64,000 nt of DNA from Artemia franciscana (taxonomy: Eukaryota; Arthropoda; Branchiopoda; Anostraca; Artemiidae): positions 1,728,552-1,792,551 of the forward strand of contig NW_027062662.1 of NCBI RefSeq assembly GCF_032884065.1, in the 5' to 3' direction. Of this stretch, positions 10,677-22,701 are shown one piece after another. Under the pieces are notes generated by a model. The model made no database searches and had not been told where the DNA came from. It saw only the letters and a program-made list of their open reading frames with translations. Every line of letters starts with the position of its first letter. Position 1 is the first letter of the stretch. The position numbers and the translations under genes are program-made.

Positions 10677-13600
10677 GTATTATTAGTAGTAGTAATAATC
10701 AGAATAGTTAATCTAATTAATGTAATTGGTAAAATTAGTGGAATAATAAATGTCTCATTCCAGTTAATAAAAAAAAATACAAAACAAGTAGGATCCAGAA
10801 ATTTTATTATATAACCCTAGGACTATGTCCAAGCATTTTGTGGGAGTGGGACTGAGACACGGTTGATATGGTATTAGTTTTCACACTTGTTACTAAACAT
10901 TGAGGGTTCTAAAACATAATTTCAATTTATTTAAATCCCGATTTCAAGTTAGTAAATATCCAAGTATGTAATACTGAACTAAGTAATAACATCACTTTAA
11001 CTCATAGCAACAATGTAAAAAAGAAAACTAAACATTAATTAAAGATGAAACCACAGATGAATCGTCATGAATAAATAATATGTGTATGAATGTAACACAG
11101 GATGAAACCTTGGACATTAATATTACAATCAATCGAAGTTAATTTGTGAATACATCAGGTTATGGTATTTAAAATCTTAACCTACTTCTCTTTAATTTCT
11201 TTCTTCAAATATGATACGTATGAAATTAAAGGCAAGGGTTTCATGCTGAATGAGGAGCATTTGACTAGTGGTAGCACGGCCGTATCCAGGAAGGGGGCTT
11301 AGGTACAGACGTGGCTCCAGCATTTTTATTGGGGGGGGGGGCAAAAATGTCAAAGTTGAGCTGCTTTCAGTATTAAGATTATCTTCACTTTCTGTTAATG
11401 CGTTACTATAAGAAGATGTAGATGGTAATCCAATCCCATCCCTTTTCAATACCTTCTTCTACTTTCCATTGCTTTTTTAAAGTTAGTTCAGAGCCAAAGA
11501 ATGTAAAGAGCTCTGTCCTTAATAAACTAAATAAAATTGATCCGTTATAAAACACATCAAATTTGAGAGCTGGAAAAAACTGTTTTTTACGGAACTGGTT
11601 AAGGAACTGAACGTTTGGCCATCTTACATCGCTGAGCCAACAGATGTGCTTATTCTGAATTAATAGTTTACAGAACACATATTACCCCAGCTGTACCGAT
11701 CCTTGGACTACATGTGCTTGCCTTCTTCCACCTCGTGGGGGGGGGGTGTACCAAGCGGTTAAAAAGTTAAGATATCACACATATTCCTTATGTCTTCACA
11801 CGTAAAAAAGTTACTATTTAGCAAAGACGTTACTTGGTTATATTCAAAAATACTACAGAATACAATAAACAACGTACATGTATCAAAAAACACAAATTAA
11901 GTAGTGTACTCAGCTTTTACCGCAGCTTAGATAGCAATACAGCTATGAAAACTCGATTTGTTTTTGGGACACAATGCGCGGCAGTGATACTAGTGGCTGA
12001 AGACAGGAAACTGGCAGCACAACTTAGATACCAATATTGGTATCTAAGCTGTGTATGCAACACAACAAAATTGCGTTCCCGACTACGGTGTTGTAGTACG
12101 ATCTACACGTCGGAGCGGCTTGGAGGAGCCGCCAAGTTTAGAGCTCTGTACCAAAAGCATCTCGTGGGCAAGATAGGAGTTTTCATAACTGTATATCGGT
12201 ATCTAAGCTGTGGCTTTTACAAACGCAGTAAGCAATGAGTTGCTGTAGACGACAGTAGTGTACTGTAAACATGTATTTGGGAGAGTGATGGTGAGCTTAA
12301 TAAGCTCGGTTTTTTTCTTCCAGCCTTACTGTTAATATTAAAATGCATGTCCCCCTTCCATTTCCTTCAACTCCAGCGTCCATCATAGACACTAAATCTC
12401 GTAGTTCAGCTACATGCTATTCAAACAGCCCCTTGTATCGTGTCATTCAGTTGCATGTGATTTGAAAATGAAGTCTTAACAAATCAAAAAGTACATCCTT
12501 TAAATTGGCACTGTTGACCTTATACAGGGAAATTATAACCCCCTCATTGAACAACAAGAAAAAATCACTTTTATATGGGCAGCAGTGACATGTCCTCTTA
12601 TTTTTCTTCGCCGCTATGGAGGCACTGGAACATCATAGAAAGCTGTTTGAGGACTCGTAAAAGCTAATTCTTATATCTCATTTTTTTTGTATTTTCGACA
12701 TAAAGTGCCACATGAACGCCAAAAGCGCAATTTGGGTGACATTTCTGAAGTGGAAAGGCTGGTTCGGAAACTTGGACACCATCTATAGCTAATTATAAGT
12801 TCATTTATAGACTATTTTGTAAATTTAATTGCTTTTTATAAGTTGGACTTAATAAAGCAATCATAAAGTGCCACATGGCACCCAAAAAGTACACTTTGGG
12901 TTGTTTTTTTTTCATAAGAAAAAAAGGATATTGCAAAATGAAGAAATTCGGCGGACTAATTTTCCCCCACCTCTGTGGAAATTTTCGCACATGGAGAATC
13001 TCCCTTGAAACTTACCCTACATTTGAAATAGCTACAGTATTTTTAATTTAAGGTATTCGAAAAAAAAGTGTGATTTCTTTACTTCACAAAGAGCATTGTT
13101 TGATCAAGGATACCCAGAAAATCTGAATAACTCTTGGCAGCATTGCGGTTGAAACCTTACACTAATTAAAGTTTGCCAGGGATGCCAATTGTATAAGAAA
13201 AATTGATACTTAGAGTTAAGAAATATTTAATCGTATAAGAAATATTGACACTTAGAATTTGGAAGTTACCTTCTTCTTTGGGCATGAGGCTTACACATTT
13301 TCTGAAGAGGGGGAGGGTGGAGGATACTAAATATTTGTTTATGTCTAGAATTCCTTTCACCAATCAAATCTCGGTCTCCTAATTCTGCATGTTAAAACTG
13401 ATAACTATAGAAAAAGAGTATGGGCTGGCGCTGCTTAGATGTGAGCTTAAAATTTCTAAATTGTACAACAATATACATATATTGTTTGGATTCACTTAAT
13501 CCTACTTGCAACAGACATTTAACACAGCACATTGATGCAGAGATAAATGTCACACAAGTAGCACTGGCGTTACTTGAAATGTGACTAACAAAAGTAATAT

Positions 13601-13721
13601 TCCTGAGTACTTTAATGCCAATTGTTTTTTGGAGATGGTTAAAAGAAATATTTAGAAAAACGAAAATAGAAAGAAGTCAGCACGGTATTGCGCATACAGG
13701 CAAATAAATTTACAGTTATTT
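10677..13721. other. No gene supported
   Basis: Mostly AT-rich. Notable items are G runs at about 11330 and 11738, and a somewhat more GC-rich patch at 11830-12240 that holds a 134-codon open frame without recognisable similarity. At 12660-12910 the phrase 'ataaagtgccacatg' occurs twice, each followed by 'tttgggt', suggesting a diverged local duplication. I see no splice-supported exon. Confidence 0.4.
12023..12048. repeat. 26-bp perfect palindrome
   Basis: A perfect inverted repeat centred between 12035 and 12036, with half-site CTTAGATACCAAT. Related partial half-sites lie nearby: 'gcttagatag' near 11926 and 'ggtatctaagctgtg' near 12197. It could be a replication or recombination by-product, the centre of a small element, or a protein-binding site; the sequence does not decide. 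Confidence 0.85.
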
Positions 13722-15254
13722 TGACTCTTTCTCTCAACTCTACTTTTTAAAACAGTAAAAACTTTAGCATAAATAGCAGGGCGTTGAAGAGGGAACAGCC
13801 CCTTTCATATACGGGGTAATTTTTGTTCGTTTTAAGTGTTAATGTCGCTCCTTACTTTCAGTTAAAAGAAAACTTGTAATTTTTATTTGATTTCTGAAAT
13901 TTTTTTTAGTTAATCCATGTTTTTATTTTGGTTCTCTGCAGATGAATAATTAAAGCGAAATATGCATATTTAGTTATTTGGCTAAATGGCTTTCCCATAA
14001 TTTTGATCAACTGATTTTGAGAAAAAAGGAGGGGGTGGAGGCCCAGTTGCCCTCCAATTTTTGGGTACTTAAAAAGGCAACTAGAACTTTTAGTTTTTTA
14101 CAAATGTTTTCATCAGTAAAAGATATACATAACTTATGAATTATCTTACATAACAAACTACTATATTCATATGTTTTTACTTCATATATGAGAGGGTTTG
14201 CCCACTCGTCAATATCTTGCTCTTTACACTAAAGCTTAAATTTTGTCCCCTGAATCACAAAGGCTGTAGAATAAATAGTTGAAATTACTAAAAATACTTT
14301 AGTGTAAAGAGTGAGGTATTAGGAGGAGGTGAACCCCTTATATGCGTAATATTTTCCGTTCGTTTTCAATTTTAATGCTACTCCCTACTTCCAGTTGAAA
14401 AAAACTTTTTCATATTTATTTTTCCATTGTTTTTTAAATAATGCTAGAAAATGCTGTGCCCCCTTTATGGAAATCTTCTTCCCCCATGACAAATTCCTCC
14501 ATGGAAAGTTTCCCCCCAATAACTTCCTCTTCTCAACCCCCCTCCTAACCAAAAAACCCTCCTGAAAACGTCTGTACACTTCCCAATAACTATTACTATA
14601 TGCAAACACTAGTCAAAATTTGCAACTTGCAGCCTCTCAGATGGGGACTGTGGGGCAGTAAGTTGTCCTCAAAGACATATTTATAACGTTTTTTGACTAT
14701 GCTGAATAAAATGGCTCTCTCAGAATTTTGATCCAACAATTTTGAGAAAAAATGAGCATGGGAGGGGGCCCAGGTGCTCTCCAATTTTTTGGTCACCTAA
14801 AAAAGGCACTAGAACTTTTCATTTCCATTAGAATGAGCCCTCTTGCGACCTTCTAGGACCACTTGGTCGATATGATGACCCCTGGGAAAAAGAAATTTTC
14901 CCAGAAATCTTCTGGCAAAAAATACAAAATTCCACATTTTTGTAGATAAGAGTTTGAAACTTCTACGATAGGGTTCTCTGATACGCTAAATCTGATGGTA
15001 TCATTTTCGTTAAGATGCTATGACTTTTAGGGGGTGTCTCCCCCTATTTTCTAAAATAGGGCAAATTTTCTCAGGCTCCTAACTTTTGATGGGTAAGACT
15101 AAACTTGATGAAAATTATATATTTAAAATCAGCATTAAAATGCAATTCTTTTGATGTATCTATTGGTATCAAAATTCCTTTTTTTAGAGTTTTGGTTACT
15201 ATTGAGCCAGGTCGCTCCTTACAACAGTTTGTTGCCATGAACTGTTTGATAAAT
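13722..15254 (-). mobile_element. FB-A repeat, near-complete copy (minus)
   Basis: In reverse orientation: hairpin end at about 13735-13870 ('cttactttcagttaaaag'), middle landmarks 'ggtttgcccactcgtc', 'cattttgatccaac' style phrases and 'gacttactgccccac' (complement near 14650), and the outer end 'gaactgtttgat' at 15239-15250. It closely parallels the arms of the 44-49 kb foldback. Short open frames in it occur at the same place in other copies but code for no conserved protein I recognise. Confidence 0.8.
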
Positions 15255-17384
15255 GAGTATCAAAACCGACACTGCTTGTCTCCATTTTCTTCTAGTATTT
15301 TTGTCTTTGAAACAGAAACTGATGTGGTTATTATGATTGTGTCACAAAAATCTTTTGTAGTGCAATTTGGTCAGAAAAATGACACTATTTATTTCTAATC
15401 TGAAACTGTATTTGATGTCAACCAGGTTTGCCATAACCTTTAGGGACTAAAGTGTCAAATTCAGTAAAAAAAGGGACACTTTTAGTGTTCTCCTAGAAAA
15501 TTAGCCAATATACTTTAAAAGTTGACAAAAAAAGACTTTAAATGGTTTTCTCATGACTCCAAGGCCAGATTTACGTTTTTCTTTTTCAAGTAAAAGCAAA
15601 GCAGTTCTTCAAATAAGTAAAATCCCATAAACCACAAATTGCCTTATACGCAAAGAAGAAAAAGAATTCAGTACAATTTCTTGGGTTCTCTTGAACCTTT
15701 GGTTGTACTGATTATCCTTCTTCCAATAACTCAGCAAAGCCCTGTTTTTACTATGGTGTTTTCCAGCACCAAAGCCGGCTTTGCTGCTTTTTGGATGACA
15801 GTTTTCATTTTTGGCAACAAATTCGAAAGCGCAGTCTTATTTCAGGAACTGCAGAAGATTCTGAATCATTTGTTCTGTGTTTAAGGTGTTACAGGAACAT
15901 AAAGAGAAGTTGGAGTAAAACTAAGATGAGTGACAAAATGTGTTGTTTAGTTTTTACATTTTCAGCCAAAATGTCAACTCTGTACTGCGAGAAGACGAAA
16001 ACAGCAATAAAACCTGTCTTCACTATGAGCCATCTTGGCTGAAAAACGCCATAATGAAGACAAGGCTTAAAGATTTGCCCCAGTAGACCACAAATACAAT
16101 GTCTGTTGCTGCTGACATGGCTTAATTGCCCTCAATCCCTCTTTTCCTTCAGTAGCATATCAGATCTTCTGCAAAATTTTGTTGACCATTTCCTGCAGAC
16201 TGATATCAAGTGAATTGAGACTTGATAGCAAGTGAAACGTGCTTGGATTGGAACATGCTTCACATCCTTTTCACCTGGCTTTTGCCAATGCCTTTGGTTA
16301 CACTGTTCTTGCAAAAATACACAACCACAGCATTACTTCATCTAAACATTAATGTATTCATGATATCAATTAACTAAGAGATCAAACTTGATAAGAAGAG
16401 AAATAATGACAAGACAAATATTGCTTGTTCTATATAAAGCTAATCTATTCTTGAAAAAACAAAGAAATGTCAAATTCTTTGCAAATAGTGACAAGACAAA
16501 TATCACATGTGCTCAATCAAATGTTGAAATAAAAAAGAAAAAGCACAAAAAACCAAAGGGAAAGGCTTTTTGGTGTCAAGAATAGCTATGGTTTTTCAAG
16601 GAAAATCTGTTTCTACCAACTCTTTTTCTTCTGAGAAGAGGTCAACAGCATCTGTAAAAGACAGTGGAAAGGCTTATTTAATTGCAATCCTTTTCACCTA
16701 TAGCAGACAAATGTCTGAAAATGTCTAAAATGTCTGGTGCACAAAAAATGTCTAAGCAAATCTGAAATATTTTGCACTAGGCCTTTGCCATCTTTGCAGC
16801 TCAAGATGGAACAAACTAAAAAAGCTAGACAGCATGACAAGACCTTTATAAGGGAAAGACTGTGCTGGATTACAAATATGGTGCATTCCATGTTATGAAG
16901 GCTAATGAAAAGTGAGCAGATACAGAATGATTTGGATTCCAATTCAGTAGCCTTATACAGAGGTTGAGCCACACTCTGGGTTCAGAAAAGGCCAAGTTTT
17001 TCAAGAAAGAAAGGAGAAAATTACAAGAATATGAGAGTATGAAGGGAAACTTTAATGCAGAATTCCTGTACAAGAAATCTGTTCAAAGCTTCAGCTTTTT
17101 TTTGAAAAATATTCAAAAAAATCTAGACCATTCTTTGGGCAATCTAAGACTACCTAGAGCAATCATAGGGACCCAAAAAGGATCCAGACGGTGCTCCCAG
17201 AGGCTCCAGGGCCTGGCAACTTGGATTGTTTTGCTAGCATGAGAACCAGCTCATATTTCTAGTATGTTTGAAAGTTTAGATAGGTCCCCTTGGTCACACA
17301 GCATGAGAACCTGCTCATTTTCCCAGTATTTAGAAAGTTTAGGTAGGTCCCCAGTCACACACCATGAGAACATGAGAAAAAACA
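15255..17384. other. No gene supported; small tandem duplication
   Basis: No recognisable coding sequence. At about 17236-17372 a unit of roughly 65-70 bp is repeated ('agcatgagaacc.gctcat', 'gaaagttta..taggtcccc', 'gtcacac'). The open frames of 60-100 codons in this stretch overlap one another on both strands and show no family signature. Confidence 0.45.
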
Positions 17385-17570
17385 CACAAAAGATTAGATT
17401 AATTTATTTCAAAGACATGTGTACAAAACATTTTGCTGTACCTGCTAAGAAAGCCCCTTTGGGCTTGTTGGCAGCAGGTGGCAGTCATCTCTACTCTACA
17501 TATTACTACATACAAAGATTCTACTTATGACACTCACGCATTATTACTATACTTTTGCATCATTACCATA

Positions 17571-20075
17571 CTATTCTTTTGCAAGGATGAATCTCTTAAC
17601 AACAGCTTTGAAGGAAGCCAAATGACTCGAATTTCTTATTTCAATTGGAATAATATCCCATACAGAGGGGGCAAAATTTCTAATCACGAAAGAAGCTCTA
17701 GCCGTATTTCTAAATGGGTGTACCAGATTTGATGCCCCTCGTGTATTGTGGCTATGAAGATCACAATTAATGGAGAAAAAATTTTCGAAAGAAGAGGGAA
17801 GTATATTATTAATAAATTTATATGTGAAAATACACATATAATGAAATCGTCTGCAAAAAGGATTATACCAGCCTCTGACAAATAATACTTAATCCAATCA
17901 ATAAATATTAAAAATAAAAGAGGACCTAGTATAGAGCCCTGGGGTACTCCGCAAGTTATCGTACTAGCTTCAGAAGTAAAACACCCATTCACCACAACCT
18001 GCTTTCGGTCACTTAAATAAGATTCAAACCAAGACAAACTCTTTCCGGTAACACCGATTTTTTCCAGCTCAAGTAATAACTGTTTATGGTCAATCGTATC
18101 AAAAGCCTTTTTCAAATCCAGGAATAAAGCAGCTGGAATCAGACCCGCTTCAAACGACGTATTTACCCAGTCAACAAGTTTAATGGTTGCCATTTCTGTG
18201 GACATTTTTTTTCTAAAACCAAATTGAGTATTTATAAGAATTGTATTATTTTCAACGTAATCAGTTAGCCTGGATCCTATCACCTTTTCATATATTTTTG
18301 AAAAAAAAGGGAGGATAGAAATGGGTCTTTTGTTTGAAGGGTCGTCTCTTTTACCTCCTTTGTACAATGGTATTATTTTAGCCACCTTCAAAACTTCCGG
18401 GAAAATTCCTTTTTCCATAGACTTATTAATCAAATTACATACAACTGGTGTTAAAACTGATTTAACTGATTTAGCAATCTTAAGAGAAATCCCGTCTACG
18501 CCACTTGAGTTTGATTGGATTCTACTGATAATTGTACTCACTTCACTTATGCTACAAGCATTAAAAACCAGCTGATTTTCTACTGGAATTTCCGACTGAA
18601 CTATTTTGGGAGGTCGCTTAATTCTTTTCCGAGCATCGTCACAAAGTTTCGCTCCCTCACTAGAAAAATAATCACATAAATAATTCGCAACATCATTTGG
18701 GGTAGTCAAATTCCCCCTCTCTGTTTGTAATTTATTAATAACTTCTATTTTACCCTTTTGACCCAGGAGTGAATTTACTGTTTTCCATGTTTTTTTCATA
18801 TCACATTTATGGTTCATAAATTCATTTTGTAAATACATTTTTTCAGCTTTCCGTTTTAATCCGTTTAAAGTATTCCGGTAATTTTTAAACTGCTGAAAAT
18901 TAATGACAGATGGTTCCCCTAGGTATATTTTATACAATTCATTTTTCCGACTTATAGAATTTAGAATGCCCTGTGTAATCCATGGTTTCTTAGGGAATTT
19001 CGTACTACCTCGTACTACCTTTAAGTCTTCTTAGAGGACACGTATCATTCAATATCTTTGTAAATATTGGAACAAAAATGTCATACGCAACCGACGGGTT
19101 ATCTTCTTCAAAAACTGGAGTAAAATCTGCATCATCCATTTCTCTCTCAGATTTTTTTAAATTATCATTTCTTAAATCACGAAAATATGTTTTATTTATT
19201 TGACCACTCTTATTTATAATCCTGTAAGATTGTTTTATTTTACTAAGAAGAAATATATGGTCGGATCCATCCGTGAGTAGAACATCAGCATACGAACTTT
19301 CAAGCAGCTTTCCATCCACAAATATATTATCGATAAGAGTCGCAGACTAATCAGTTACTCGTGTAGGAATAGTTACCAGGGGGTACTGGAATGATGAAAT
19401 CATAGAGTTAAGAAAATCTAGGCGGCTTGTACTTTTAAGGAGGTCAATATTGAAATCCCCCATTACTACTTTATATTTATGATCATTACTAAATTTCTCA
19501 ATTAAATGCTCCATTTTCTCAATAAAAACATCCTCATTAAATGACGGTGTCTTATAAACTAAACCAACAACTACATTTTTATCAGATTTATCTTCTATTT
19601 CAATAAAAAGAGTCTCAAGTCTTCCTTCAAGCCAAAGTGTGAGATCCTCGCTTACCCAATACGAAACTCCTTCCTTTATCAACAAAGCCAGACCGCCTCG
19701 CTCCATAACCTGTCGTTCTTTTCTTTCACTAACATATCCTGGAAACTGGAAATCCCACACTGAAAAAGTATCCCTATTCGTTACAAACGTCTCACATAGT
19801 CCTATTACTAACGGTGTTTCTTGCATATCACTTAATATGTTGCACAGTGTAGGGTATGCAGTCCTAAGGCCTTGGCAATTCCAAAATGCAAAAATAGTAT
19901 CTTCTTTGACCGACCATTTCTTCAGCGACTGACTATCCAAAAAATTACTAGCTTTCATTGCTTGAGTATTATTTCCTTCACTTAAATTATCATTTGCAAT
20001 AGGGGTGGATAATAATTGGTCAACAGACAGCCGATTACTTTCTAAGTCTGAAAGCCTGTCGGTCATACTATTCAT
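17571..20075 (-). pseudogene. ORF2: APE endonuclease and reverse transcriptase, disrupted
   Basis: It starts at ATG 20075. Endonuclease motifs in order: 'FAFWNCQGL', 'GLCETFV', 'RGGLALLIKEGVSYW', 'VGLVYKTPS', 'VMGDFNIDLL', then 'TLIDNIF' and 'DGSDH'. The RT follows: 'SNSSGVDGISLKIAKS', 'IPLYKGGKRDDPSNKRP', 'QFGFRKKMSTEMA', 'LDLKKAFDTIDH', 'GVPQGSILGPLLF' and 'FADDF'. Three lesions are visible: an in-frame TAG at 19349-19347; a 10-bp tandem duplication at 19001-19020 that shifts the frame between endonuclease and RT; and a deletion just after the FADD box (about 17840), which removes the thumb region and joins the RT to the C-terminal tail ('NTRGASNLVHPF', 'FAPSVWDIIPIEIRN'). The copy is dead. 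Confidence 0.88.
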
Positions 20076-20216
20076 GATAATACACTAGTATGCTCAATAG
20101 TGCGAACTCTTTGATATCTTAATGACGAAACAAACAAAAAAGTTTTTGACACGAGATTAGCGAAACAAAGCAGCCAACCCCAAATAATTGAAAGAACTGA
20201 GGATGGATTCAACATG

Positions 20217-21239
20217 TCAGTACTGGTCACTGATCAGGTCATTCAGTGACCTAATTTTCAAGATGGCTGAACTGTTTTCCGGTTTGGCTAGCACACGGCC
20301 ACCATCAGTCCAAACATTCCGAGCTCCAAATTTGTCGCGTGCCAGATTCAGCAGTTGCTTACGTTTTGGTGTTTAATACTCAGATATAAATACTTTCGAT
20401 CGGGCGAGCTTCTTTTTGTTCATGAACACGCGGTTTGCACACTCAGATGAATGAAAAGTGACGAGAACAGGCGGGATAACATTTTCCGCTGATCTAACTC
20501 GAGTACGTAAGCGCTCAGTTGACTTGATGTCACTAGCAAGCACACGGATCTCCATCTTAGCATTGAATAACTCTAGAACGCTATTGGGCAGCGTTTCTCC
20601 ACCTAGCTGAGACAGTCCATGGATTAGAAGAACGTTCGATCTTCTTTCCTGTTCCAAATCGTCGTTGCGGTATTCTAGAATTTCGATGCGATTTTCTAGC
20701 GCCGTTATTTGAGCTTGAAACCCCTTAAGCATCTTTTCAATATTTGCAAATTTTGAACTGTAATCGAGACTTATTACATCATAGATCTCGGTAACAATAG
20801 TGTTAATTGCTTGTTCACTGATCACGCCTTTGTCGCCTGAACATTTCTCAATCACCTGTTTGTGAATATCCTGACGAAGATTTTCTTTCAATTTGGCAAA
20901 TTCACTCTGCGCGTTTACTAGGGTAGACGAGAGTGAAGATACACTGTTTGTCGAAGCAGCACCAGCAATTCTCATTATTTCTTGATACACATCCGGAAAT
21001 GTGGCTAGTTCAGTAAAAGCACCTTGAACTCCTTTCGACTTTTTCTTTGAAGCTTCGGGGAAATTTTTTTCGAACGGCAAAATGAATCCCTCACTCAGTG
21101 ATGCTTTTTCGTGTGATCCGTAGCAAAATACTTGATAAGATTTTCCCTTCTTCGATGCAGTTATACCAACTATTCGAACAGGCCACAAAGGGTAGCCGTA
21201 GAATTTGCCAAACGCAACGTCATTAACACTGTAAGACAT
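20217..21239 (-). pseudogene. ORF1: PWWP domain, coiled coil and RRM-like nucleic-acid-binding region
   Basis: The likely start is the ATG at 21239, which sits at the domain edge with G at -3; an earlier in-frame ATG at 21347 adds 36 residues of low plausibility. Residues about 4-75 form a PWWP domain of HDGF/LEDGF type: 'DVAFGKFYGYPLWPVRI' (the PWWP box reads PLWP, residues 17-20), 'YQVFCYGSHEKASL' and 'ILPFEKN', then a basic 'KKKSKG' turn and a helix. Residues about 110-195 are heptad-like, ending in 'LENRIEILEYRNDDLEQE'. Residues 200-288 ('SNVLLIHGLSQ', 'RLRTRVRS', 'PVLVTFHS', 'NKKKL') and the continuation ('RKQLLNLARDKFGARNVWT', 'GGRVLAKP') match the RNA-binding ORF1 core of many non-LTR elements. 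An in-frame TAA at 20375-20373 interrupts the C-terminal part, which runs on in frame to the TGA at 20219-20217. Of the three LEDGF cage positions, two are aromatic here (F13, W19) and one is Cys (39). Confidence 0.85.
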
Positions 21240-21400
21240 CGCAAACTTGATAATGTCTAATTTCCTGAGCTTCCAACAAAATGGGAAGTGCGGGACCCGG
21301 TACACCTGTCCCCAGCAGTTTAAGTACAAAAGTACGGCCGGTACCACTACGGCTCTTCTGTACCGTTCCCGCTCTCTTCTGCAGTTGGAGAGCTCGACGA

Positions 21401-22701
21401 ATTAAATTTTTTTTTCGCCAAAATAGGTTGATGTGGCAACACTGCTGGCTGATTAGTTGGCGTTTCCTGATTTTGATAAATTCAATAATTTCAAATTACT
21501 TGTAAAGAATAAGAGTCCATAAATTTCCACTTGATTAAGCACAATTTATTTTATTTTCCTGTTCAGCCACTAAATTCAGTGCTAAAATCAATGCTTAATT
21601 TTGGATTTCACTAAATTATCGATAAATATCGGATAGTCTTAACTAAATTCGCACTGCTTTATCCCGACCTATATTATATAGGTCACTGATCATGAAAATA
21701 TCTATAAGAAAATCCACATCCAAAAAGTGACTGAGCAGCAGCAAATCAGGATTAGATAGTTTGCTTCTAATAACTATACAGGCCGCACCTTTGCATAATC
21801 CTGTAGAATAAAAGTCATAAGAAACCTTAAGCTTTTATTTACCAGCAGTTATATGCTTGCTTCAGTTTTCTATCAAAAATACTTTTTCTAAACTCTCTTA
21901 AGCCAGTCACATGCTTCACGACATTTGAAATTTCGCGATTTTAAAAAGGAAAGTAGCGCAGATATGATAAAAAAATCCCTAAGACGAAAACGAGCCTGAA
22001 AAGCACAAAGCACAAGTTAAAAGCAGTTGCAATTAAGAAAAAAATGAAAACAAAAGGTGCCTTTGCCTTTTTTGAAAAAGGTGCCTTTTTTCACCCAACA
22101 GTGGCATGGTGTCACCCAGAGTGAAAAAGTGTCAAAAAAGCACTAAAAGTGTCCTTTTGTAGCCCTGATGTCAACGCTGTGAAACAAACTGAACATGAAT
22201 AAAACTCCTGTGGATGATAAACTTCCTGTATTTGTGTTTCCCCATATTTTAAATTTTTACCTTGATAATCCAAAAAGTTTGAAGCAAGTTTTGACTATCT
22301 ATAATCCCTATGATAGTACAATTTTATTCAAAGGTGTGTAGGCCTAATGAATTAAACTTAAGTGTGGTATACAAATATTTGACTTAGCCTATGGTTAAGG
22401 TATGGCTACTTGTAAGGGAAGAATCATGTAGGAAAAAGAAAAGAAAGAAATGTTTGGCTTTTCTAATTATTTTGCCACTGAAGGATAGAATTACTATACA
22501 GTGGTCCTTCCAAATATAATTAGCCTAGTATTTTCTTAAGTTGCAAAATATCCTAAGTATGCTTAAGTTAGGCTACAAAGTTTAATGCAAACTTCCAAAT
22601 CTGGCCTTGTTCTATATTTTTCCTTTTGTTTGGAGGGGGGGGGGTGAATGAACATTATAGATTTTGCAGCTCTTCTGTAGCCTAGGCTAATACCCCTGCT
22701 T
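21401..22701. other. No gene seen
   Basis: AT-rich DNA of unknown content. About 22050-22170 has repeated 'aaaggtgcc' and 'aaaagtgtc' phrases that resemble 15450-15500, so both may hold pieces of one unrecognised repeat. A G run lies at about 22636-22647. No coding signature. Confidence 0.4.

Larger units (their letters stand above)
17385..21400 (-). mobile_element. CR1/L2-like non-LTR retrotransposon with PWWP-bearing ORF1
   Basis: A two-ORF element on the minus strand. Order 5' to 3': a GC-richer leader (about 21400-21240), ORF1 (21239-20217), a spacer of about 140 bp, ORF2 endonuclease and RT (20075-17571), then a 3' UTR reaching about 17385, where it ends in AT-rich DNA ('gaaataaattaatctaatc' read on the minus strand). 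The RT signature ('NKRPISILPFFSKIYEKV', 'DLKKAFDTIDH', 'GVPQGSILGPLLF', 'FADD') and the tail 'PSVWDIIPIEIRN' place it in the CR1/L2/Jockey supergroup; I cannot choose the clade without a tree. It sits upstream of the visible MOSPD exons, in opposite orientation. No clear target-site duplication was found. Confidence 0.85.

Noticed and set aside
11834..12238. 134-codon open frame in a GC-richer patch
   Set aside because: It spans the palindrome and repeated 'tatctaagctgtg' text; no recognisable domain.
21240..21347. In-frame upstream ATG of the PWWP ORF1
   Set aside because: The extra 36 residues are unlike any ORF1 leader and fall in GC-rich leader sequence; the ATG at 21239 sits at the domain edge.
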